DNA of 64,000 nucleotides from Frankia alni ACN14a. Lineage in GTDB: Bacteria; Actinomycetota; Actinomycetes; Frankiales; Frankiaceae. The position numbers and the translations under genes were made by a program. Of the stretch, positions 9,133 through 18,146 are shown in pieces; the first letter of the stretch is position 1, and each line of letters begins with the position of its first letter. The notes beneath the pieces were generated by a model that saw only the letters and a program-made list of their open reading frames with translations, did no database searches and had not been told where the DNA came from. Location: NCBI RefSeq assembly GCF_000058485.1, contig NC_008278.1, positions 6,132,962 through 6,196,961 of the forward strand, in the 5' to 3' direction.

Positions 9133-10115
9133 CCGCCGATCGCCGACATGGGCCGGTCCGGCTGCCGGAATCCGTGCTCGCCGATCCCGTGGCCGGTCTT
9201 CTTCCCCCGCACCGCGGCCCGCCACAGCGCGGCGAGCCGCTCGTCGTCCGCACCGGCGCGCAGGGCCGCGCGCAGATCGCTCTCCTCCCGCGCGAACAGG
9301 CAGTTGCGCACCTGACCGTCGGCGGTCAGCCGAACCCGGTCGCAGGCCGCGCAGAAGGGCGCGGACACGGAGCCGATCACCCCGACCCGGCCGGGGCCGC
9401 CGTCGACCTCGAACAGCTCGGCGGGCGCGCTGCCGCGCCCCGGCAGGGGCCGCAGCGTGAACTCGGCGCGCAGGGCGGCGAGGATCTCCGCCGCGGTGAC
9501 CATCGTCGAGCGCTGCCAGCCGTGCTGGGCGTCGAGCGGCATCTGCTCGATGAACCGCAGCTCGTAGCCCCCGGCCAGCGACCAGCGCAGCAGGCGGGCG
9601 GCCTCGTCGTCGTTGACGCCCCGGACGAGGACGCTGTTGACCTTGACCGGGGCGAGGCCGGCCGCCGCGGCGGCGCGCAGCCCCGCGAGCACGTCGCCGT
9701 GCCGGTCGCGGCGGGTGATCCGGGCGAAGCGGGTCGGGTCCAGGGTGTCCAGGGAGACGTTCACCCGGTCCAGGCCGGCCGCGCGCAACGGCTCGGCCAG
9801 CCGGACGAGCGAGAGCCCGTTCGTGGTGAGCGAGAGCTCCGGCCGCGGGCGCAGGGTGGCGAGCCGGGCCACCAGCGCCGCGAGACCCGGCCGCAGGGTC
9901 GGCTCACCGCCGGTCAGGCGGACCTCCGTCACGCCGAGCAGCCGCACCGCGATGCCGACCAGCCGAACGACCTCGTCGTCGGTCAGCAGGCGCGCCGACG
10001 CCAGCCAGGGCAGGCCCTCGGCAGGCATGCAGTAGACGCACCGCAGGTTGCACCGGTCGGTCAGCGACACCCGCAGGTCCGTCGCAATGCGACCATGGGT
10101 GTCGACAAGACTCAC
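9129..10115 (-). CDS. moaA: GTP 3',8-cyclase MoaA
   Basis: 328 aa radical SAM enzyme that carries out the first step of molybdopterin synthesis, GTP to (8S)-3',8-cyclo-7,8-dihydroGTP. The N-terminal cluster motif is DRCNLRCVYCMP; the C-terminal second [4Fe-4S] site is CAACDRVRLTADGQ followed by RNCLF. The chain ends in MSAIGG; the Gly-Gly end is characteristic of MoaA. The GTG at 10115 begins the conserved VSLVDTHGRIATDLRVSLT segment; the ribosome site is weak. It is the first gene of a three-gene coupled operon. Confidence 0.95.
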   Translation of the reverse strand: MSLVDTHGRIATDLRVSLTDRCNLRCVYCMPAEGLPWLASARLLTDDEVVRLVGIAVRLLGVTEVRLTGGEPTLRPGLAALVARLATLRPRPELSLTTNGLSLVRLAEPLRAAGLDRVNVSLDTLDPTRFARITRRDRHGDVLAGLRAAAAAGLAPVKVNSVLVRGVNDDEAARLLRWSLAGGYELRFIEQMPLDAQHGWQRSTMVTAAEILAALRAEFTLRPLPGRGSAPAELFEVDGGPGRVGVIGSVSAPFCAACDRVRLTADGQVRNCLFAREESDLRAALRAGADDERLAALWRAAVRGKKTGHGIGEHGFRQPDRPMSAIGG

Positions 10116-10492
10116 CGGCCTAGCGTATAGAGCCCAAGCGCCCGAACCCACCGGACCCTTCGGATGAGGCGAACTGCCGAGCGGACCGACCGGTGATGCC
10201 GACGGGGCAGACCCGGTCGGGCCGGCCGCACCGCGCCCGGCACCGTCCACGGACGCCGCCGGGCGGCGGGCCGGGGACGTCGCGTCGCGTCCGCCGACGA
10301 CCACCGCAGGGGCTGGCGGGCGGGCGGGCGGCGCCCGTGGTCAGCGGGCCTGCGAGACTTAGCACTCGGCGGTCGATGGACCGGCCCACCCGGGCGCGCG
10401 TGCGGCGGGGGGCGCCGTCCGCGCACGCGACCGCGGGGCCGGCGACGCCGGCGCCACAGGCGGGCACTTTCGGCGCGGGGAGGGGCTGGGCA
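10116..10492. other. Divergent moaA/ppgK intergenic region
   Basis: 377 bases with no supported gene. I looked for a molybdenum-cofactor riboswitch or clear promoter upstream of moaA and saw nothing I can defend. A GGGGAGGGG ribosome site for ppgK lies at the right end. Confidence 0.5.
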
Positions 10493-11362
10493 ATGCAGGT
10501 CTTCGGAGTTGACGTCGGAGGGAGCGGGATCAAGGGCGCTCCGGTCAACGTCGAGGACGGCACGCTGGCCGCGCCCCGGTTTCGGATCCCGACCCCGCAG
10601 CCCGCCGAGCCCGCCGCCGTCGCGGCGACCATCGCCGAGGTCGTCGGCCACTTCGACTGGTCCGGTCCGGTGGGTGTCGCCCTGCCGTCGGTGGTCAAGA
10701 ACGGCGTGGCGCTGACGGCGGCGAACATCGCGCCGTCCTGGATCGGCACCGACATCGTCGGCGTGCTCGCCGGCGCCCTCGGCCGCGCCGACGCCGACGC
10801 CACCTCGGTGCCGGCGCAGCCGGGCGGATCCGCCACTGCGGCGGACATCACCACGGTGAACGACGCGGACGCGGCCGGGATCGCGGAGATGGCCTTCGGG
10901 GCGGGCCGCGACACCGCCGGGCTGGTCGTCATGACGACGTTCGGCACCGGCATCGGAACCGCCCTGTTCCTGCACGGGCAGCTCGTTCCGAACACCGAGC
11001 TCGGGCACCTGGAGATCCACGGACACGACGCGGAGACGAAGGCCTCCGACGCGGCCCGCGAGCGGGAGGACCTGTCGTGGGAGAAGTGGGCCAAGCGGGT
11101 GACCCGGTACCTCAACACGCTCGAGGCACTGCTCTGGCCCGATCTGATCATCATCGGCGGCGGGGTCAGCAAGAAGGCCGACAGGTTTCTCGACCAGCTC
11201 GAGCTGCGCACCCGGGTGGTGCCGGCGCAGCTCCAGAACGAGGCGGGCATCGTCGGTGCCGCGCTGTCCGGCCTGGCCGATCAGAGCCGCCCGCGACCCT
11301 CGGCCCGCCCGGCGCGGCGGCGGGGACCGGCGACCCGGCCGCCCGGCGGCCGGCGACCGTAG
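10493..11362 (+). CDS. ppgK: Polyphosphate glucokinase (ROK family)
   Basis: 289 aa. It phosphorylates glucose to glucose-6-phosphate using polyphosphate, and often ATP, in the cytoplasm. [16 protein letters not shown] at the N-terminus is the phosphate-binding motif. [16 protein letters not shown] carries the catalytic Asp, and the [13 protein letters not shown] and ELGHLEIHG segments are diagnostic of PPGK. ATG 10493 follows GGGGAGGGG by about 8 bases. It is monocistronic. The last ~20 residues are an Arg/Pro-rich tail beyond the usual family end. Confidence 0.92.
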   Translation: MQVFGVDVGGSGIKGAPVNVEDGTLAAPRFRIPTPQPAEPAAVAATIAEVVGHFDWSGPVGVALPSVVKNGVALTAANIAPSWIGTDIVGVLAGALGRADADATSVPAQPGGSATAADITTVNDADAAGIAEMAFGAGRDTAGLVVMTTFGTGIGTALFLHGQLVPNTELGHLEIHGHDAETKASDAAREREDLSWEKWAKRVTRYLNTLEALLWPDLIIIGGGVSKKADRFLDQLELRTRVVPAQLQNEAGIVGAALSGLADQSRPRPSARPARRRGPATRPPGGRRP

Positions 11363-11608
11363 GATCATCCGGCCGGCTCCCGGCCCGGACGGACAGGCCC
11401 GACTCGGTCAGACTGTGCGTGTCGTCCGCCGCCAGCCCGCCAGCCGGCCGCATCGATGGCAGGCTGTCACCTACCGGGACGCACAGGCCTAAGGCGGGTT
11501 CGGGTGCGTCATGCCGATCTGCCCGCGGGCTCGTCGGCCGACCGGCGCGATGTGCGCCGCGGCGTGCCGACCCGGGCAGGGTACGGCTTCGAGTGAACAG
11601 GAGGCGCC

Positions 11609-13534
11609 ATGCGTGAGCTGAGGGCGGTCGCACTCAGCGAGGACGGCGGCTACCTCGTGCTCGCGGACGCAGGCGGCAGGACCGACGGCGAGCAGTTCCG
11701 CGTGCCGGTGGACGACCGGCTCCGTGCTGCCCTGCGCGGAATGCGCCGCAGCGAGGTGCGCACCGAAAGCGCGCTGACCCCGCGGGAGATCCAGGCCCGG
11801 CTGCGCGCCGGGGAGACCGCTGCGGAGGTCGCCAGAGCGGCCGGCATACCCGTGGAGCGCGTGGAGCGTTACGAGGGTCCGGTGCTGGCCGAGCGTGCGC
11901 GCGTCGTGCAGGAGGCCCGGGCTGCGCTGCTGCCCAAGGACCCCGGTGGGGTGCCCGGACGGCCGCTCGGCGAGGTCGTCGACGCCCGGCTGATCGTCGC
12001 CCAGGACAATCCCGCCGCCGCCCAGTGGGACGCCTGGCGCCGCGTCGACGGGATCTGGCTCGTCCAGCTCACCTCGGACAGCCGCTGCGCCCGCTGGACG
12101 TGGGATCCGGTCGTGCGCCGGGTGCGCCCCCACGACGACGCCGCCCGGGCGCTGGTCGCCCCGGAAAGCACCGAGCAGGCCCCCCCGCCGCCGCCCGCGC
12201 CGCCCGTGCTGCGGGCCGCCGGTCCGGCGCTGACACTCGTCTCCGACCAGGGTCTGCCCGCCACGCCGGCGCAGCCGGCGGTCGCCGCCGCCCCGCTCCC
12301 GGCGGTGCCGCAGGAGCCCGTGGTCCGGCCCCATGTCCAGCCCACCGCCTTTCCCGCCGTCCCGGCGGCCGCCTACCCCGCCGAGGATCGTCCGTCAGGT
12401 GGCGGCGGGACGACCCCGCAGCGCCCCGCGGCCGTGCCGCCGGCCGCCGCCACCATGCGGCACCCGTCGCCACGCGGCGACGGTCGCTGGCAGCCGGCGC
12501 CCCGGGAGCACTGGGACGAGCCTGCCCGGGCCGAGACCTTCCGCGCTGTGCCGGAGCCGGGCCCGGCCGCCGGCCACGACGACCCGCCCGCCGACTACAC
12601 CGCTGACTACACCGCCATCACCCGGCCCGAGCCGGACCCGGCCGGCGCGGCGGCCGGCCGGTCGGCCGACGGGCCGGCTCTGGGCGCCAGCACGCGGCCA
12701 GCCGAGTCCTGGGCCGCCCCGGTGGGGGGCGAGGCGGCCGGCGAGGCTCCTGATCCTTCCCTGCCCGCGGAGGAGGCTGGTGCGCGCCGCCCCGAGCCGC
12801 AGACACCGCGGCGCACGGCGGCGACCCGGGTCGGCTCCCTCTCCCGAGGGACCGGCCGCCGGGTCGCACCCGAGCCGGGCGGTACCAGGGCCGGCAGCGC
12901 GCCGCCGGCAGCCGCCCCCGGTCGCGCCGCGCCGGCCGCCCGGTCCCGACCGGCCGCCTCGGCCCCGGGTGCGGCCGGATCCGCGCGAACGGGAGGAACC
13001 TCCCGAGCCGCCGTCGCCCAGGCCGGCACACCGGCCGTGACTTCCGCCACATCGCCAGCCGGATCCGCCGCGGTGTCCGGCCCGAGCGCCGCCGCCGAGT
13101 CCCCCACCGGTCCGGCTGGGCCGGTCGTCACCCCTGCGGGCCGGCGTCCGCGCCAGGCCGACGATGCCGTCGCCGCAGCGCCATCCGCGGGCGGCGGCGC
13201 CTCCACCACCCCCACCGAGGAGTCCGCCCGGACACCCGCGGTGAGCCCACCGTCGGGCCCGAGCGTCGCGGAAGGGGCCCCCGGCGCGGCCGTGAGGCAA
13301 CGTCGAGGCGCATCGGCGCCGGCAGCCTCGGACGAGCCGACTTCCACCGATCCGGAGGAATCGACGACAGAGGGTGTCGACGAGTCGACCACAGAGAAGT
13401 CGGGTGCACCCGCTGCGTCACGAGGCCGCCAGAATAACGGCACCCGTGGGGGGGAACGTCCCGCAGGCGGTCGACGCGGACGCAAGTCAGTGCCAGCATG
13501 GGACGACATCGTCTTCGGCGCCCGACGGCCCTGA
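11609..13534 (+). CDS. sepH: Septation protein SepH (DUF3071)
   Basis: 641 aa. SepH is an actinobacterial cell division protein that binds FtsZ and promotes its assembly (known from Streptomyces). The N-terminal DUF3071 region (about 1-170) has MRELRAVALSEDGGYLVL, a helix-turn-helix-like TPREIQARLRAGETAAEVAR and RVDGIWLVQL. The C-terminal motif RRGRKSVPAWDDIVFG is the conserved SepH end. Between them lie about 450 residues of Pro/Ala/Ser/Thr-rich disordered linker, far longer than in Streptomyces (total about 350 aa). ATG 11609 has GGAGG 5-6 bases upstream. A monocistronic unit is likely. Confidence 0.92.
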   Translation: MRELRAVALSEDGGYLVLADAGGRTDGEQFRVPVDDRLRAALRGMRRSEVRTESALTPREIQARLRAGETAAEVARAAGIPVERVERYEGPVLAERARVVQEARAALLPKDPGGVPGRPLGEVVDARLIVAQDNPAAAQWDAWRRVDGIWLVQLTSDSRCARWTWDPVVRRVRPHDDAARALVAPESTEQAPPPPPAPPVLRAAGPALTLVSDQGLPATPAQPAVAAAPLPAVPQEPVVRPHVQPTAFPAVPAAAYPAEDRPSGGGGTTPQRPAAVPPAAATMRHPSPRGDGRWQPAPREHWDEPARAETFRAVPEPGPAAGHDDPPADYTADYTAITRPEPDPAGAAAGRSADGPALGASTRPAESWAAPVGGEAAGEAPDPSLPAEEAGARRPEPQTPRRTAATRVGSLSRGTGRRVAPEPGGTRAGSAPPAAAPGRAAPAARSRPAASAPGAAGSARTGGTSRAAVAQAGTPAVTSATSPAGSAAVSGPSAAAESPTGPAGPVVTPAGRRPRQADDAVAAAPSAGGGASTTPTEESARTPAVSPPSGPSVAEGAPGAAVRQRRGASAPAASDEPTSTDPEESTTEGVDESTTEKSGAPAASRGRQNNGTRGGERPAGGRRGRKSVPAWDDIVFGARRP

Positions 13535-13693
13535 TCAGGCCGCAGCTCGCCGGGGGCGAGCAACCGTCCGCGGATCCGAAGCTCCGCGGACACCACGCCG
13601 CTCTGGATGCAATGACGCCACGAGAGCCGGCTGTGAGTAAACCGTCACATGGTCAGCAGGAACGTCTGACCGCCTAACACAGTTGGAGTAGAT

Positions 13694-13894
13694 GTGACAG
13701 GGACTACCACGAAGCCGACGCTGACCAACCTCGATCGTTGCGACCGGTGCGGTGCCCAGGCATACGTGCGGGTGGTGCTGCCTGGCGGCGGGGATCTCCT
13801 TTTCTGCCGGCATCACGCGAAGTCGCACGACTCCAAGCTGCGTGAGATGGCCGTCGAATACCACGACGAGACCGACAAGCTCAGCGTGTCCTGA
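13694..13894 (+). CDS. DUF7455 small zinc-ribbon-like protein
   Basis: 66 aa. It contains RCDRCGAQAYVRV followed by LLFCRHHAK, a CxxC...CxHH arrangement expected to bind zinc, and a C-terminal acidic helix. It matches the actinobacterial DUF7455 family of unknown function. The GTG at 13694 has GGAG about 6 bases upstream. It lies 159 bases after sepH and ends just before a strong hairpin terminator, so it is likely a single-gene transcript. Confidence 0.85.
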   Translation: MTGTTTKPTLTNLDRCDRCGAQAYVRVVLPGGGDLLFCRHHAKSHDSKLREMAVEYHDETDKLSVS

Positions 13895-13912
13895 GCCCGA
13901 CGCTCAGGTATC

Positions 13913-13948
13913 AAAGGGGCATGCCACGACCACGTGGCGTGCCCCTTT
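13913..13948 (+). terminator. Intrinsic terminator after DUF7455 gene
   Basis: A 16-base arm at 13913-13928 pairs with 13933-13948 with a single mismatch around a 4-base loop. The left arm begins AAAGGGG and the right arm ends CCCCTTT, so the hairpin can work in either direction. It starts 18 bases after the stop codon. Confidence 0.85.
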
Positions 13949-14093
13949 CGCTGCTCCTCGGCGTCACGGGGAGTGGACACGGTGACCTCGGGCCACGCGT
14001 TTTCCCTTCCGTTCCCCCGATCGGGGGATCTACCCCGACACCGCGTGGGCGCCGTTGACCTCCCTGCTCTCCACCAGGCCATACGGTGGGGCC

Positions 14094-15416
14094 GTGTCCG
14101 CCATGGGGAAGGAGGCGTCCACCCCCGTGGCTCCCAGCCCGGTGCGGGGCCGCTGGTCGGTGCTGCTGCGCCGGGCCGTCCTCGAGGCCAATCCGGAACT
14201 GGTCGCCCACGCCCGGGAGCGCCGCACGGTGGCCCAGGCGAAGGTGCGGCGCAGCGCGATGTTCCGTCGTCTTGACCGCCAGCAGCGCCGGGTCCCCCGG
14301 GGGCCGTTGCGGCTGGCGCGCACGACGCTCGCCAACGCCTGGCGCCACCGGGTGCTGGGCCTGGCGGCGGAGGCAGGATTCTGGCAGTTGCTGTCCCTGC
14401 CCCCGTTGCTGCTGTCCCTGCTCGGCGCGCTCGGCTACGTCGCCGACGCCATCGGCGGGGACGCGCTCAGCAGCATCCGGGACAGCATCCTGCGCGGAGC
14501 CGGTGACCTGCTGACCGAGTCGGTGGTCGACGACGCGGTCCGGCCCACCGTGGACGAGATCCTCTCCCGCGGCCGGCCGGATGTGATCTCCATCGGCTTC
14601 GTGCTGTCGCTGTGGACCGGTTCGACGGCGATGGCGACCTTCGTCAACACCATCACCATCGCCTACGGCCAACGTGACCGGCGTTCTGCGGTGCGTAGCC
14701 GACTGGTGGCGCTGGGGCTTTTCCTCGCGCAGGTCACCAGCGGCGTGATCATCCTGCCGGCGCTGATCCTCGGACCCGGGCTGATCTCCCGCATTCTCGA
14801 CGCCGACCAGCACCCGTCGGTCGACCATCTGCTGACCCTGCTGTTCTGGCCGGTCGTCGGGCTGGTCGCGCTCACGATGCTGACCTCGCTTTACCACCTC
14901 TCCCTGCCAGTGCGCAGGCCCTGGTGGCGGGCGCTTCCGGGGGCGACCCTGGCGCTGGTGTGCTGGCTGGTCGGCAGCGACGTGCTGCGGCTGTACCTGG
15001 AGATCGTGTTCAGCCACGAGCTGGTCTACGGCTCGCTGGGTGCACCCGTGGCCGCGCTGCTGTTCTTCTACATCACCGCGCTGGCGGTACTGCTGGGCGC
15101 CGAACTCAACGCGGCGCTGGACGAGCAGTCCTCGCAGCGGCGGAAGAGGCGGGACGGCGGCCCCGCCACCGACGACACCCCGCCTCCCCCCGCCAGCCCA
15201 CCCGCTGCCGACGCTCAGCCCGCCGATGGTCAGCACGCTGACGCTCAGTCGGGCGGCGGTCAGTCCACCGGCGGCTCGCCCCCCGGCGACGGTCCGTACT
15301 CGGTCGACGGGCAGGCCGATCCGCCCGGCCCCGGCGGCGTCTCGTTCGACCGTTGCGCCGTCGACGACATCCCCACCGCGCCGACGACCGCGCTGTGGCC
15401 AGGGGCTGCTCAGTAG
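14094..15416 (+). CDS. YihY/BrkB family inner-membrane protein
   Basis: About 440 aa. After a basic N-terminal helix region (to about residue 75), six hydrophobic segments follow, with family features such as GFWQLLSLPPLLLSLLGALG, FVLSLWTGSTAMATFVNTI and a final SLGAPVAALLFFYITALAVL before LGAELNAALDEQ. YihY/BrkB proteins were once called RNase BN; their transport or envelope role is unproven. The C-terminal ~95 residues are a Pro/Gln/Ala-rich repeat tail. GTG 14094 or ATG 14103 is the start; neither has a strong ribosome site. The 3' end overlaps the convergent LCP gene by 7 bases. Confidence 0.85.
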   Translation: MSAMGKEASTPVAPSPVRGRWSVLLRRAVLEANPELVAHARERRTVAQAKVRRSAMFRRLDRQQRRVPRGPLRLARTTLANAWRHRVLGLAAEAGFWQLLSLPPLLLSLLGALGYVADAIGGDALSSIRDSILRGAGDLLTESVVDDAVRPTVDEILSRGRPDVISIGFVLSLWTGSTAMATFVNTITIAYGQRDRRSAVRSRLVALGLFLAQVTSGVIILPALILGPGLISRILDADQHPSVDHLLTLLFWPVVGLVALTMLTSLYHLSLPVRRPWWRALPGATLALVCWLVGSDVLRLYLEIVFSHELVYGSLGAPVAALLFFYITALAVLLGAELNAALDEQSSQRRKRRDGGPATDDTPPPPASPPAADAQPADGQHADAQSGGGQSTGGSPPGDGPYSVDGQADPPGPGGVSFDRCAVDDIPTAPTTALWPGAAQ

Positions 15417-16978
15417 GTGCAGGAGACGCCCGCCGGGGCGGCGGCCGCAGTCGGCTGTGCGCCGGCCGGGGCGCCGTCGCCCGCGGCCACGGCCGCCGGG
15501 CGGGACCAGGACACCGCGACGGCCCTAGTGGTGGCCGGACCGGCAGGCAACGCGCCCGCCGGGCTCGCCGTGGCGGCGCGACCACCGAAGGGCTTCAGAA
15601 AGGCACCGAGCTGGTCGGGATCGGGCACCAGCACGCTCTGCCCGGCACGTTGACCGGCCGCGGCCGGCACCGTGGCGAACGCAACCCCCCCGGAGCCGAC
15701 GGACTGCATGCGGACCGCCAGCAGGCGCAGATCGGCCAGTGAGGTGCCGTCGTCGAGGGTGATCGCGGAAGTCGCGGCGTCGACCACATTGATCAGCTTC
15801 GCTGGATTGAGCAGCGTGTCGGTCGAGGCGATCCGTTGGAAGACGACCCCCAGGAACTGCTGCTGGCGGCGGATCCGGTCGATGTCGCTCTCCGGCAGAC
15901 CGTAGCGCTGGCGGACGAAGGCGAGGGCCTGCGCGCCGGTGAGCCGGTTCTCCCCCACCTGGCCGGAGAACCCCGAGTAGTGGTCGTGCAGGTTGTCGAA
16001 GCCGCGCGCCTTCAGCTCGGCCGGCAGCTCCCTGATGCAGACGGTGACTCCGCCGAGCGCGTCGGTCATCCCCTGGAAGCCGACGAAGTCGATCTGGACG
16101 TAGTGGTCGACGCGGATCCCGGTGAGACCCTCGATGGTCGCGACCAGCAGGGACGGGCCCCCGTAGGAGAAGGCCGAGTTCAGCTTGGAGCGCTGAGCCG
16201 CATGCTGGGTGCCCCGCGCATCGGTGTAGGCCGGGATCCGCACCCACAGGTCACGCGGGAAGGAGATCAGGGTCGTCGACCCGTTGCCGTCGAGGTGGGC
16301 GAGGATCGTGGTGTCCGACCGCTGCCCCTCGGCCACCCCGAACTCGCCGTTGGTCCCCGCCCGGGTGTCGGATCCGACCAGCAGGATGTTCTGCGTCCCG
16401 CCGGCGGCCGACGCCGGCCGGTCCACGCCGGCGGAGAAGGTCAGGGGGGTGTGTCGGACCCTGCCGTCGTAGTGTCGCAACACGGCCCAGCCGCTGGTGG
16501 CCAGCACGAGCACGACCGCCGCCAGCACCGCCGCGACCGCCGTGACGCCGCGGCGGATCGAGCTGCGGCGCGGCCCGGGTTCGCCGGTCTCGGGCAGGTC
16601 CGGCCGGGTGGGGCCGGGCGGCGCGGCAACCCGACGGCCGGCGTGCGGCGCTGCGCGGCCGGCCCGAGGATCACGCTCGGTGTAGGGATCACGTCCCGCT
16701 CCGGGATCGCCGTACGGATCGCCGTAGGGATCGCGGGAGCCGCCGCCCGCGCCGGGCTGGGCCCGCGGACGAGCCGGACGATCCACCGCGGGTGGAGGCG
16801 ACCCGGCGTCGCGGCGCGGCCACTGCCCCGCGGGCCAGTTCTCCTCGGACGCGGGCCGGGGGGCATCGCGTCGAGGGACATCGCGTCGAGGGACATCGCG
16901 TCGCCGGCCGTCATCCTCTCCCCCGCGGCGTTCCTCGGGCGGCCCGTGCCGTTCCGGCCGATCCGGAGGCCAGGTCAT
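15410..16978 (-). CDS. LytR-CpsA-Psr (LCP) family cell-wall ligase
   Basis: 522 aa. LCP enzymes transfer undecaprenyl-linked glycopolymers onto peptidoglycan (arabinogalactan or teichoic acid type) outside the membrane. A ~145-residue Arg/Pro/Asp-rich cytoplasmic region precedes one TM segment (about 146-168). The LCP domain shows ILLVGSDTRAG, RSDTTILAHLD, ISFPRDLWVRIP, KLNSAFSYGG and a late AFVRQRYGLPESDIDRI with the catalytic Arg pair. ATG 16978 follows GGGGAGG at a good distance. The tail contains Ala/Pro-rich sequence. No sugar-polymer genes adjoin it. Confidence 0.9.
   Translation of the reverse strand: MTWPPDRPERHGPPEERRGGEDDGRRRDVPRRDVPRRDAPRPASEENWPAGQWPRRDAGSPPPAVDRPARPRAQPGAGGGSRDPYGDPYGDPGAGRDPYTERDPRAGRAAPHAGRRVAAPPGPTRPDLPETGEPGPRRSSIRRGVTAVAAVLAAVVLVLATSGWAVLRHYDGRVRHTPLTFSAGVDRPASAAGGTQNILLVGSDTRAGTNGEFGVAEGQRSDTTILAHLDGNGSTTLISFPRDLWVRIPAYTDARGTQHAAQRSKLNSAFSYGGPSLLVATIEGLTGIRVDHYVQIDFVGFQGMTDALGGVTVCIRELPAELKARGFDNLHDHYSGFSGQVGENRLTGAQALAFVRQRYGLPESDIDRIRRQQQFLGVVFQRIASTDTLLNPAKLINVVDAATSAITLDDGTSLADLRLLAVRMQSVGSGGVAFATVPAAAGQRAGQSVLVPDPDQLGAFLKPFGGRAATASPAGALPAGPATTRAVAVSWSRPAAVAAGDGAPAGAQPTAAAAPAGVSCTY
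16866..16902. repeat. 15-base in-frame tandem repeat in LCP gene
   Basis: About two and a half copies of a 15-base unit containing ggacatcgcgtcgag. On the minus strand it encodes the RRDVP-type pentapeptide repeat in the cytoplasmic tail of the LCP protein. A second repeat nearby encodes DPYGDPYGDP. Confidence 0.7.
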
Positions 16979-18145
16979 GGCCGCCTCCCCCTCCCTCATG
17001 CACCGGGAGCAGATCTCCCGCGCCGGTGACACCGTCGGTGTTCCGGGCATCCGTTCCAGGCGGGCCGCCCCGCCAGTGTCGCGCGCCTCACGCCCGCCGA
17101 CGCGACCGCCGTCCGCATCCGACAGCCCGGCGATGCGCCCGGCGGGGGCAGGACGCCGAGCGGGCCGACCTCGCCGAGCCCGCCGTTCACACCGAGCCGG
17201 CGGCCGCCGAACCACCGGGCCGCCGGCGCCGGCCGGCCCGCGATCGACGCGGTGCCGTCGATCGCGGCGGCAGGCCGCGAGCCGACGAACGGAACACTCC
17301 GGGACAGCCTCTCACCGATCCCGTGCTGTGGTGCACCCTCGCCGTCCTCGGCCGCTGTCGGATGGGCGACCGGCCATGCCGGCTACCGCGAGTCCGACGA
17401 CCGCGGTCCGACGCGCCCGATCCGACGAGCCCAGTCCGACGAGCCCGGTCCGACGACGGCGGGACGAGTCCGACGAACGCTCGGCGTGCGGTGCCGACTC
17501 GCAAATCCATGGGCGAGGCCGTCGAACCGCAATTGCGGGCCTGTGTCGACGATCGGGCCGACAATGCTGACCTCGCCCGGATGTGAGGTCACTGACAGCA
17601 CCCTCGTGGCGTCACCCTCGTCGACTCGGATGTCGGGGCTCGGCGGGGGCCGCCCGAGCCTGCCCCGGCAGGCGGATGAACGCGTGGATATCGGACCAGG
17701 ATTGGCGGGGACCGACGACGTCCGCACCCGGACCGATCCTCCCTCGGACACACCGCCCCGGGCCCTTACCCGGGGTCCGGCACCCCCGTCAACGGACAGC
17801 GACAGAAAGTTACGTAACGGCACATTGGGCGGATCTCGCACAACCGGTTGCTTGCTCGCGTTAACCCGTTCGAAGTGGGAAGGCCAGCCCTTGGGTAACC
17901 CACCGATGCCGCCGGGCACGGCCGGCATGCTCCCTCGACCACGCCGATCGGATGACGGCATGCGTGAGTACCCGATCGCCGAGCGGCGGATCGGCTCGGG
18001 CGCCATCCGGATCTCACTTCATCCGGACGATCGGCGTACCGAAAATCCGGCTCCGATCGCGGCGAGATGTCCACCGCGGTCCCGATGGACGATGGACCGG
18101 TTCAGCACTACCCACCGGCGCTCGACCCGGCCTACCGTTAACGGT
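16979..18145. other. 1.17-kb divergent intergenic region
   Basis: The longest stretch without a supported gene, between the leftward LCP gene and the rightward M24 peptidase gene. Open frames through it show shadow composition. It holds a tandem repeat (17392-17478), a somewhat AT-richer part around 17800-17890 with the palindrome GTTACGTAAC and a GCGTTAACCC element, and a 14-base palindrome overlapping the peptidase start. I see no tRNA fold. Confidence 0.5.
17392..17478. repeat. tccgacga tandem repeat array
   Basis: Six copies of tccgacg (at 17394, 17407, 17421, 17435, 17449 and 17469), spaced mostly 14 bases apart with partly conserved gcccrg spacers. Intergenic. Confidence 0.75.
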
Positions 18146-18146
18146 A
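18133..18146. promoter_or_regulatory. 14-base perfect palindrome at peptidase start
   Basis: TACCGTTAACGGTA reads the same on both strands, and its last base is the A of the ATG at 18146. It could be an operator; related GTTAAC/GTTACGTAAC elements lie about 300 bases upstream. No regulator is assigned. Confidence 0.45.
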
